From Oasisia sp. SBJ-2009 (Eukaryota; Annelida; Polychaeta; Sabellida; Siboglinidae): 64,000 bases of DNA. The notes beneath the pieces are model-generated. The model was given only the letters and a program-made list of their open reading frames with translations. It did not search any database and was not told the DNA's origin. Position numbers and translations under genes: made by a program. Positions 1-10,700 of the stretch are shown here, piece after piece (the first letter of the stretch is position 1; each line of letters begins with the position of its first letter). The stretch is taken from positions 21,042,280-21,106,279 of the forward strand of contig OZ024867.1 of assembly GCA_964017155.1 (NCBI GenBank). The letters are read 5' to 3'.

Positions 1-312
1 ATGATAGATTGGTCAACCTGCTGTACAGTGATTGATCCATTTTGAAAAAAAGGTTTTCAAATTGAGGCGTCACTGCTTCAAACCCCTCCCCACCCCCTTA
101 TCACACCAGTGTTTTGTCACTGTGATTTGGACTTTCACTACACCATATTTCACTTTTTTACCTGTTGTACCCACAGTCCACATCATACATTCATTATTGG
201 TTGACATACACACCCTGTCACTGATTATACTGGACTAGATTTCAAAGAATGCATCCTCCATCATGCCACGCTAACTAAAAATGTTTCTGTTGCTAGGAAC
301 TAATGTCCCCTC

Positions 313-317
313 TAATA
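313..317. other. Left copy of the probable 5-bp target-site duplication
   Basis: TAATA directly precedes the GGG end of the element. The right copy (773-777) and the empty site in unit 2 (1711-1715) both read AAATA, so the left copy probably carries one A-to-T change that was then spread to all element-bearing units by amplification. Confidence 0.6.
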
Positions 318-772
318 GGGCTCATGACACAGTTAACTTTCCCATTGGCCACCATGTTAGCGTTTTGTAGGATTATAAGAAAACCAGACGCAGGAAAATT
401 CTAAAACTTATTGGCTGCTGTTACCATCATCTCAGTGACAAGCTGGTCGACTTTAGTCAAGTTCCAATATTTCGTTCTCTCGTAAAGTGCCGCTATGTGT
501 GACACCCGTCAATATTTACACATGAATGCAGGCGGTAATACAAAAGAGGTGTCAACAAGCCAAATCACTGCCAAGTACCCATCCGCTTTGTCAAATCAGC
601 TAAAAATGCTCCACTTCACTGTCAACAGCTTCCACAATCACACCTGGAAATCTGACTGCTCAAATGCACTTATGTCACAGCAGGTGAATGTTGAAAAAAA
701 TCAAAATCAATTTTTTTATGGGACTATGTTGCAACGGTAACCAAACAGGAAGTCTAACTGTGTCATGAGCCC
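318..772. mobile_element. Non-autonomous TIR DNA-transposon (MITE-like) insertion inside the satellite unit, copy in unit 1
   Basis: The element is 455 bp. The left end GGGCTCATGACACAGTTA (318-335) is the exact reverse complement of the right end (755-772). Homology continues inward with gaps: ACTT, CC, TTGG and ACC blocks are shared between 336-353 and the reverse complement of 736-754, giving imperfect inverted repeats of about 36 bp. The flanks TAATA and AAATA look like a 5-bp target duplication with one mismatch, and the empty unit 2 supports this. Internal sequence has no transposase; its 81-codon open frame (495-740) resembles nothing recognised. The superfamily cannot be named: a 5-bp duplication would fit few families, and mismatched outer bases (TCTAATA versus TCTATTT) leave some doubt about the exact ends. 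The same element sits at unit start +317 to +771 in 39 other units, two of them cut by gaps. Confidence 0.82.
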
Positions 773-777
773 AAATA
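773..777. other. Right copy of the probable 5-bp target-site duplication
   Basis: AAATA directly follows the CCC end of the element and is identical to the empty-site sequence of unit 2 at 1711-1715. Confidence 0.65.
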
Positions 778-1398
778 GACATGGTTGTTTTGGAGAAAAA
801 ATCTGAAATTAACACATTTTACTGGCACTCCTATTTGAAGCACCATGCTGTAATTTCTTTTTATTTCATCCACACATTTTTTTTTTAGACAAATTTACAA
901 AGTGCACCCTATTTCACCGAGCGCCACAACAGTGAGCAGGCGACAGTTTCATAATGCCTAATCATGCAGAACTACACAATGCACAAACTTTTTTGTGTGC
1001 CATATATGAACACATTACCCAATATTTCAGAGAGACCAGTATGTTTTTTGTAAAATATCACATACAGGCTGTTGTCAGTTTGCAGTTAGAATTATGCTGA
1101 TTGTTTTCCCTTGTCCCTATTAAAAGACTGTAAATATACATGATACATGACCTTAAAGTGAGCATTCTTCAAAAGCCAGACGCCTTAATTAGTTCAATTG
1201 CAAAGAATTACACAATGCAATTAGTAGACATTCGATACACTGTGGCACTTGCCTGCCTGAGCAGTGATCAAGTCAGTAGCCAGCACCTGGGGTGAGCTGG
1301 CCTATTGGAGCGATTAACAGAAGTTGCACAGCCAAGGTGTCATTAGGATCTCATCCTGGGGTCTTTCCATGTTTCTAATTAGCTGAAGTAAACAAAAA

Positions 1399-2336
1399 AT
1401 GATAGATTGGTCAACCTGCTGTACAGTGATTGATCCATTTTGAAAAAAAGGTTTTCAAATTGAGGCGTCACTGCTTCAAACCCCTCCCCACCCCCTTATC
1501 ACACCAGTGTTTTGTCACTGTGATTTGGACTTTCACTACACCATATTTCACTTTTTTACCTGTTGTACCCACAGTCCACATCATACATTCATTATTGGTT
1601 GACATACACACCCTGTCACTGATTATACTGGACTAGATTTCAAAGAATGCATCCTCCATCATGCCACGCTAACTAAAAATGTTTCTGTTGCTAGGAACTA
1701 ATGTCCCCTCAAATAGACATGGTTGTTTTGGAGAAAAAATCTGAAATTAACACATTTTACTGGCACTCCTATTTGAAGCACCATGCTGTAATTTCTTTTT
1801 ATTTCATCCACACATTTTTTTTTTAGACAAATTTACAAAGTGCACCCTATTTCACCGAGCGCCACAACAGTGAGCAGGCGACAGTTTCATAATGCCTAAT
1901 CATGCAGAACTACACAATGCACAAACTTTTTTGTGTGCCATATATGAACACATTACCCAATATTTCAGAGAGACCAGTATGTTTTTTGTAAAATATCACA
2001 TACAGGCTGTTGTCAGTTTGCAGTTAGAATTATGCTGATTGTTTTCCCTTGTCCCTATTAAAAGACTGTAAATATACATGATACATGACCTTAAAGTGAG
2101 CATTCTTCAAAAGCCAGACGCCTTAATTAGTTCAATTGCAAAGAATTACACAATGCAATTAGTAGACATTCGATACACTGTGGCACTTGCCTGCCTGAGC
2201 AGTGATCAAGTCAGTAGCCAGCACCTGGGGTGAGCTGGCCTATTGGAGCGATTAACAGAAGTTGCACAGCCAAGGTGTCATTAGGATCTCATCCTGGGGT
2301 CTTTCCATGTTTCTAATTAGCTGAAGTAAACAAAAA
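1399..2336. repeat. Short variant repeat unit (unit 2, 938 bp) lacking the inserted element
   Basis: This unit runs in phase with its neighbours but lacks 460 bp, equivalent to offsets 313-772 of unit 1. The junction reads cccctc then aaatagac at 1705-1718. The missing piece equals the 455-bp terminal-inverted-repeat element plus one 5-bp target copy, which leaves a clean empty site AAATA at 1711-1715. The rest matches the full unit by eye. It may be a relict of the pre-insertion monomer, or a unit from which the element was precisely removed. Confidence 0.93.
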
Positions 2337-2653
2337 ATGATAGATTGGTCAACCTGCTGTACAGTGATTGATCCATTTTGAAAAAAAGGTTTTCAAATTG
2401 AGGCGTCACTGCTTCAAACCCCTCCCCACCCCCTTATCACACCAGTGTTTTGTCACTGTGATTTGGACTTTCACTACACCATATTTCACTTTTTTACCTG
2501 TTGTACCCACAGTCCACATCATACATTCATTATTGGTTGACATACACACCCTGTCACTGATTATACTGGACTAGATTTCAAAGAATGCATCCTCCATCAT
2601 GCCACGCTAACTAAAAATGTTTCTGTTGCTAGGAACTAATGTCCCCTCTAATA

Positions 2654-3308
2654 GGGCTCATGACACAGTTAACTTTCCCATTGGCCACCATGTTAGCGTT
2701 TTGTAGGATTATAAGAAAACCAGACGCAGGAAAATTCTAAAACTTATTGGCTGCTGTTACCATCATCTCAGTGACAAGCTGGTCGACTTTAGTCAAGTTC
2801 CAATATTTCGTTCTCTCGTAAAGTGCCGCTATGTGTGACACCCGTCAATATTTACACATGAATGCAGGCGGTAATACAAAAGAGGTGTCAACAAGCCAAA
2901 TCACTGCCAAGTACCCATCCGCTTTGTCAAATCAGCTAAAAATGCTCCACTTCACTGTCAACAGCTTCCACAATCACACCTGGAAATCTGACTGCTCAAA
3001 TGCACTTATGTCACAGCAGGTGAATGTTGAAAAAAATCAAAATCAATTTTTTTATGGGACTATGTTGCAACGGTAACCAAACAGGAAGTCTAACTGTGTC
3101 NNNNNNNNNNNNNNNNNNNNNNNNNNNNNNNNNNNNNNNNNNNNNNNNNNNNNNNNNNNNNNNNNNNNNNNNNNNNNNNNNNNNNNNNNNNNNNNNNNNN
3201 NNNNNNNNNNNNNNNNNNNNNNNNNNNNNNNNNNNNNNNNNNNNNNNNNNNNNNNNNNNNNNNNNNNNNNNNNNNNNNNNNNNNNNNNNNNNNNNNNNNN
3301 ATGAGCCC
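2654..3308. mobile_element. MITE-like element copy in unit 3, interrupted by the 200-N gap
   Basis: This is the same element as at 318-772. The N run (3101-3300) falls inside its right inverted repeat, after tgtc and before atgagccc. Without the Ns the element is exactly 455 bp and intact, so the interruption is an assembly mark, not biology. Confidence 0.85.
3101..3300. other. Assembly gap (200 N) inside the array
   Basis: Exactly 200 Ns. The bases on each side (ending gtctaactgtgtc, restarting atgagcccaaat) are adjacent in every other unit, so removing the Ns restores the 1398-bp period exactly. The length is a placeholder. Confidence 0.97.
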
Positions 3309-4251
3309 AAATAGACATGGTTGTTTTGGAGAAAAAATCTGAAATTAACACATTTTACTGGCACTCCTATTTGAAGCACCATGCTGTAATTTCTTTTTAT
3401 TTCATCCACACATTTTTTTTTTAGACAAATTTACAAAGTGCACCCTATTTCACCGAGCGCCACAACAGTGAGCAGGCGACAGTTTCATAATGCCTAATCA
3501 TGCAGAACTACACAATGCACAAACTTTTTTGTGTGCCATATATGAACACATTACCCAATATTTCAGAGAGACCAGTATGTTTTTTGTAAAATATCACATA
3601 CAGGCTGTTGTCAGTTTGCAGTTAGAATTATGCTGATTGTTTTCCCTTGTCCCTATTAAAAGACTGTAAATATACATGATACATGACCTTAAAGTGAGCA
3701 TTCTTCAAAAGCCAGACGCCTTAATTAGTTCAATTGCAAAGAATTACACAATGCAATTAGTAGACATTCGATACACTGTGGCACTTGCCTGCCTGAGCAG
3801 TGATCAAGTCAGTAGCCAGCACCTGGGGTGAGCTGGCCTATTGGAGCGATTAACAGAAGTTGCACAGCCAAGGTGTCATTAGGATCTCATCCTGGGGTCT
3901 TTCCATGTTTCTAATTAGCTGAAGTAAACAAAAAATGATAGATTGGTCAACCTGCTGTACAGTGATTGATCCATTTTGAAAAAAAGGTTTTCAAATTGAG
4001 GCGTCACTGCTTCAAACCCCTCCCCACCCCCTTATCACACCAGTGTTTTGTCACTGTGATTTGGACTTTCACTACACCATATTTCACTTTTTTACCTGTT
4101 GTACCCACAGTCCACATCATACATTCATTATTGGTTGACATACACACCCTGTCACTGATTATACTGGACTAGATTTCAAAGAATGCATCCTCCATCATGC
4201 CACGCTAACTAAAAATGTTTCTGTTGCTAGGAACTAATGTCCCCTCTAATA

Positions 4252-4706
4252 GGGCTCATGACACAGTTAACTTTCCCATTGGCCACCATGTTAGCGTTTT
4301 GTAGGATTATAAGAAAACCAGACGCAGGAAAATTCTAAAACTTATTGGCTGCTGTTACCATCATCTCAGTGACAAGCTGGTCGACTTTAGTCAAGTTCCA
4401 ATATTTCGTTCTCTCGTAAAGTGCCGCTATGTGTGACACCCGTCAATATTTACACATGAATGCAGGCGGTAATACAAAAGAGGTGTCAACAAGCCAAATC
4501 ACTGCCAAGTACCCATCCGCTTTGTCAAATCAGCTAAAAATGCTCCACTTCACTGTCAACAGCTTCCACAATCACACCTGGAAATCTGACTGCTCAAATG
4601 CACTTATGTCACAGCAGGTGAATGTTGAAAAAAATCAAAATCAATTTTTTTATGGGACTATGTTGCAACGGTAACCAAACAGGAAGTCTAACTGTGTCAT
4701 GAGCCC
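4252..4706. mobile_element. MITE-like element copy in unit 4 (first of 38 regularly spaced copies)
   Basis: This is the first of the copies in the main contig. Copies follow every 1398 bp (4252, 5650, 7048 and so on) up to unit 40. All appear identical, which means the element was multiplied by satellite amplification and not by independent transposition. Confidence 0.85.
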
Positions 4707-7700
4707 AAATAGACATGGTTGTTTTGGAGAAAAAATCTGAAATTAACACATTTTACTGGCACTCCTATTTGAAGCACCATGCTGTAATTTCTTTTTATTT
4801 CATCCACACATTTTTTTTTTAGACAAATTTACAAAGTGCACCCTATTTCACCGAGCGCCACAACAGTGAGCAGGCGACAGTTTCATAATGCCTAATCATG
4901 CAGAACTACACAATGCACAAACTTTTTTGTGTGCCATATATGAACACATTACCCAATATTTCAGAGAGACCAGTATGTTTTTTGTAAAATATCACATACA
5001 GGCTGTTGTCAGTTTGCAGTTAGAATTATGCTGATTGTTTTCCCTTGTCCCTATTAAAAGACTGTAAATATACATGATACATGACCTTAAAGTGAGCATT
5101 CTTCAAAAGCCAGACGCCTTAATTAGTTCAATTGCAAAGAATTACACAATGCAATTAGTAGACATTCGATACACTGTGGCACTTGCCTGCCTGAGCAGTG
5201 ATCAAGTCAGTAGCCAGCACCTGGGGTGAGCTGGCCTATTGGAGCGATTAACAGAAGTTGCACAGCCAAGGTGTCATTAGGATCTCATCCTGGGGTCTTT
5301 CCATGTTTCTAATTAGCTGAAGTAAACAAAAAATGATAGATTGGTCAACCTGCTGTACAGTGATTGATCCATTTTGAAAAAAAGGTTTTCAAATTGAGGC
5401 GTCACTGCTTCAAACCCCTCCCCACCCCCTTATCACACCAGTGTTTTGTCACTGTGATTTGGACTTTCACTACACCATATTTCACTTTTTTACCTGTTGT
5501 ACCCACAGTCCACATCATACATTCATTATTGGTTGACATACACACCCTGTCACTGATTATACTGGACTAGATTTCAAAGAATGCATCCTCCATCATGCCA
5601 CGCCAACTAAAAATGTTTCTGTTGCTAGGAACTAATGTCCCCTCTAATAGGGCTCATGACACAGTTAACTTTCCCATTGGCCACCATGTTAGCGTTTTGT
5701 AGGATTATAAGAAAACCAGACGCAGGAAAATTCTAAAACTTATTGGCTGCTGTTACCATCATCTCAGTGACAAGCTGGTCGACTTTAGTCAAGTTCCAAT
5801 ATTTCGTTCTCTCGTAAAGTGCCGCTATGTGTGACACCCGTCAATATTTACACATGAATGCAGGCGGTAATACAAAAGAGGTGTCAACAAGCCAAATCAC
5901 TGCCAAGTACCCATCCGCTTTGTCAAATCAGCTAAAAATGCTCCACTTCACTGTCAACAGCTTCCACAATCACACCTGGAAATCTGACTGCTCAAATGCA
6001 CTTATGTCACAGCAGGTGAATGTTGAAAAAAATCAAAATCAATTTTTTTATGGGACTATGTTGCAACGGTAACCAAACAGGAAGTCTAACTGTGTCATGA
6101 GCCCAAATAGACATGGTTGTTTTGGAGAAAAAATCTGAAATTAACACATTTTACTGGCACTCCTATTTGAAGCACCATGCTGTAATTTCTTTTTATTTCA
6201 TCCACACATTTTTTTTTTAGACAAATTTACAAAGTGCACCCTATTTCACCGAGCGCCACAACAGTGAGCAGGCGACAGTTTCATAATGCCTAATCATGCA
6301 GAACTACACAATGCACAAACTTTTTTGTGTGCCATATATGAACACATTACCCAATATTTCAGAGAGACCAGTATGTTTTTTGTAAAATATCACATACAGG
6401 CTGTTGTCAGTTTGCAGTTAGAATTATGCTGATTGTTTTCCCTTGTCCCTATTAAAAGACTGTAAATATACATGATACATGACCTTAAAGTGAGCATTCT
6501 TCAAAAGCCAGACGCCTTAATTAGTTCAATTGCAAAGAATTACACAATGCAATTAGTAGACATTCGATACACTGTGGCACTTGCCTGCCTGAGCAGTGAT
6601 CAAGTCAGTAGCCAGCACCTGGGGTGAGCTGGCCTATTGGAGCGATTAACAGAAGTTGCACAGCCAAGGTGTCATTAGGATCTCATCCTGGGGTCTTTCC
6701 ATGTTTCTAATTAGCTGAAGTAAACAAAAAATGATAGATTGGTCAACCTGCTGTACAGTGATTGATCCATTTTGAAAAAAAGGTTTTCAAATTGAGGCGT
6801 CACTGCTTCAAACCCCTCCCCACCCCCTTATCACACCAGTGTTTTGTCACTGTGATTTGGACTTTCACTACACCATATTTCACTTTTTTACCTGTTGTAC
6901 CCACAGTCCACATCATACATTCATTATTGGTTGACATACACACCCTGTCACTGATTATACTGGACTAGATTTCAAAGAATGCATCCTCCATCATGCCACG
7001 CCAACTAAAAATGTTTCTGTTGCTAGGAACTAATGTCCCCTCTAATAGGGCTCATGACACAGTTAACTTTCCCATTGGCCACCATGTTAGCGTTTTGTAG
7101 GATTATAAGAAAACCAGACGCAGGAAAATTCTAAAACTTATTGGCTGCTGTTACCATCATCTCAGTGACAAGCTGGTCGACTTTAGTCAAGTTCCAATAT
7201 TTCGTTCTCTCGTAAAGTGCCGCTATGTGTGACACCCGTCAATATTTACACATGAATGCAGGCGGTAATACAAAAGAGGTGTCAACAAGCCAAATCACTG
7301 CCAAGTACCCATCCGCTTTGTCAAATCAGCTAAAAATGCTCCACTTCACTGTCAACAGCTTCCACAATCACACCTGGAAATCTGACTGCTCAAATGCACT
7401 TATGTCACAGCAGGTGAATGTTGAAAAAAATCAAAATCAATTTTTTTATGGGACTATGTTGCAACGGTAACCAAACAGGAAGTCTAACTGTGTCATGAGC
7501 CCAAATAGACATGGTTGTTTTGGAGAAAAAATCTGAAATTAACACATTTTACTGGCACTCCTATTTGAAGCACCATGCTGTAATTTCTTTTTATTTCATC
7601 CACACATTTTTTTTTTAGACAAATTTACAAAGTGCACCCTATTTCACCGAGCGCCACAACAGTGAGCAGGCGACAGTTTCATAATGCCTAATCATGCAGA

Positions 7701-10700
7701 ACTACACAATGCACAAACTTTTTTGTGTGCCATATATGAACACATTACCCAATATTTCAGAGAGACCAGTATGTTTTTTGTAAAATATCACATACAGGCT
7801 GTTGTCAGTTTGCAGTTAGAATTATGCTGATTGTTTTCCCTTGTCCCTATTAAAAGACTGTAAATATACATGATACATGACCTTAAAGTGAGCATTCTTC
7901 AAAAGCCAGACGCCTTAATTAGTTCAATTGCAAAGAATTACACAATGCAATTAGTAGACATTCGATACACTGTGGCACTTGCCTGCCTGAGCAGTGATCA
8001 AGTCAGTAGCCAGCACCTGGGGTGAGCTGGCCTATTGGAGCGATTAACAGAAGTTGCACAGCCAAGGTGTCATTAGGATCTCATCCTGGGGTCTTTCCAT
8101 GTTTCTAATTAGCTGAAGTAAACAAAAAATGATAGATTGGTCAACCTGCTGTACAGTGATTGATCCATTTTGAAAAAAAGGTTTTCAAATTGAGGCGTCA
8201 CTGCTTCAAACCCCTCCCCACCCCCTTATCACACCAGTGTTTTGTCACTGTGATTTGGACTTTCACTACACCATATTTCACTTTTTTACCTGTTGTACCC
8301 ACAGTCCACATCATACATTCATTATTGGTTGACATACACACCCTGTCACTGATTATACTGGACTAGATTTCAAAGAATGCATCCTCCATCATGCCACGCC
8401 AACTAAAAATGTTTCTGTTGCTAGGAACTAATGTCCCCTCTAATAGGGCTCATGACACAGTTAACTTTCCCATTGGCCACCATGTTAGCGTTTTGTAGGA
8501 TTATAAGAAAACCAGACGCAGGAAAATTCTAAAACTTATTGGCTGCTGTTACCATCATCTCAGTGACAAGCTGGTCGACTTTAGTCAAGTTCCAATATTT
8601 CGTTCTCTCGTAAAGTGCCGCTATGTGTGACACCCGTCAATATTTACACATGAATGCAGGCGGTAATACAAAAGAGGTGTCAACAAGCCAAATCACTGCC
8701 AAGTACCCATCCGCTTTGTCAAATCAGCTAAAAATGCTCCACTTCACTGTCAACAGCTTCCACAATCACACCTGGAAATCTGACTGCTCAAATGCACTTA
8801 TGTCACAGCAGGTGAATGTTGAAAAAAATCAAAATCAATTTTTTTATGGGACTATGTTGCAACGGTAACCAAACAGGAAGTCTAACTGTGTCATGAGCCC
8901 AAATAGACATGGTTGTTTTGGAGAAAAAATCTGAAATTAACACATTTTACTGGCACTCCTATTTGAAGCACCATGCTGTAATTTCTTTTTATTTCATCCA
9001 CACATTTTTTTTTTAGACAAATTTACAAAGTGCACCCTATTTCACCGAGCGCCACAACAGTGAGCAGGCGACAGTTTCATAATGCCTAATCATGCAGAAC
9101 TACACAATGCACAAACTTTTTTGTGTGCCATATATGAACACATTACCCAATATTTCAGAGAGACCAGTATGTTTTTTGTAAAATATCACATACAGGCTGT
9201 TGTCAGTTTGCAGTTAGAATTATGCTGATTGTTTTCCCTTGTCCCTATTAAAAGACTGTAAATATACATGATACATGACCTTAAAGTGAGCATTCTTCAA
9301 AAGCCAGACGCCTTAATTAGTTCAATTGCAAAGAATTACACAATGCAATTAGTAGACATTCGATACACTGTGGCACTTGCCTGCCTGAGCAGTGATCAAG
9401 TCAGTAGCCAGCACCTGGGGTGAGCTGGCCTATTGGAGCGATTAACAGAAGTTGCACAGCCAAGGTGTCATTAGGATCTCATCCTGGGGTCTTTCCATGT
9501 TTCTAATTAGCTGAAGTAAACAAAAAATGATAGATTGGTCAACCTGCTGTACAGTGATTGATCCATTTTGAAAAAAAGGTTTTCAAATTGAGGCGTCACT
9601 GCTTCAAACCCCTCCCCACCCCCTTATCACACCAGTGTTTTGTCACTGTGATTTGGACTTTCACTACACCATATTTCACTTTTTTACCTGTTGTACCCAC
9701 AGTCCACATCATACATTCATTATTGGTTGACATACACACCCTGTCACTGATTATACTGGACTAGATTTCAAAGAATGCATCCTCCATCATGCCACGCCAA
9801 CTAAAAATGTTTCTGTTGCTAGGAACTAATGTCCCCTCTAATAGGGCTCATGACACAGTTAACTTTCCCATTGGCCACCATGTTAGCGTTTTGTAGGATT
9901 ATAAGAAAACCAGACGCAGGAAAATTCTAAAACTTATTGGCTGCTGTTACCATCATCTCAGTGACAAGCTGGTCGACTTTAGTCAAGTTCCAATATTTCG
10001 TTCTCTCGTAAAGTGCCGCTATGTGTGACACCCGTCAATATTTACACATGAATGCAGGCGGTAATACAAAAGAGGTGTCAACAAGCCAAATCACTGCCAA
10101 GTACCCATCCGCTTTGTCAAATCAGCTAAAAATGCTCCACTTCACTGTCAACAGCTTCCACAATCACACCTGGAAATCTGACTGCTCAAATGCACTTATG
10201 TCACAGCAGGTGAATGTTGAAAAAAATCAAAATCAATTTTTTTATGGGACTATGTTGCAACGGTAACCAAACAGGAAGTCTAACTGTGTCATGAGCCCAA
10301 ATAGACATGGTTGTTTTGGAGAAAAAATCTGAAATTAACACATTTTACTGGCACTCCTATTTGAAGCACCATGCTGTAATTTCTTTTTATTTCATCCACA
10401 CATTTTTTTTTTAGACAAATTTACAAAGTGCACCCTATTTCACCGAGCGCCACAACAGTGAGCAGGCGACAGTTTCATAATGCCTAATCATGCAGAACTA
10501 CACAATGCACAAACTTTTTTGTGTGCCATATATGAACACATTACCCAATATTTCAGAGAGACCAGTATGTTTTTTGTAAAATATCACATACAGGCTGTTG
10601 TCAGTTTGCAGTTAGAATTATGCTGATTGTTTTCCCTTGTCCCTATTAAAAGACTGTAAATATACATGATACATGACCTTAAAGTGAGCATTCTTCAAAA

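Larger units (their letters stand above)
1..1398. repeat. Reference repeat unit (unit 1), core plus insertion
   Basis: This full-length unit is used for offsets in this annotation. The core is 1-317 and 773-1398. The inserted element is 318-772, flanked by TAATA (313-317) and AAATA (773-777). The open frame at 32-238 (68 codons) lies in the core and the one at 495-740 (81 codons) lies inside the element. Neither shows a known domain, a plausible signal for translation, or substitutions that would reveal selection, so neither is called a gene. Period and phase are certain, but the biological start of the unit is not defined by the sequence. Confidence 0.9.
1..3100. repeat. Tandem array of a 1398-bp satellite unit, left part
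   Basis: This is the left part of a head-to-tail array. It contains unit 1 (1-1398), the short unit 2 (1399-2336, 938 bp) and most of unit 3 (2337 onward), cut by an N gap at 3100. The unit start is arbitrary and set to the first base of the window; the array presumably continues to the left. Units 1 and 3 look identical by eye and unit 2 differs only by a 460-bp absence. No gene family, tRNA, 5S rRNA or spliceosomal snRNA is recognisable in the unit on either strand. It has only short open frames (68 and 81 codons) without recognisable domains. Function is unknown; satellite-like DNA is the simplest reading. Confidence 0.95.

Noticed and set aside
32..238. 68-codon open frame repeated in every unit
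   Set aside because: It is conserved only because the whole unit is identical. It has no recognised domain, no informative substitutions and no gene context.
495..740. 81-codon open frame repeated in the element-bearing units
   Set aside because: It lies wholly inside the MITE-like element and resembles no transposase. It is short enough to arise by chance.
1..1398. Possible 5S rRNA, tRNA or snRNA gene array
   Set aside because: Read by eye on both strands, the unit lacks a tRNA B-box with a pairing T-stem, the 5S internal control region, and U1, U2, U4, U5 or U6 hallmark sequences. The TTCAAAC near offset 77 has no pairing stem.
3011..3409. Open frames spanning the first N gap on both strands
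   Set aside because: They exist only because Ns contain no stop codons.
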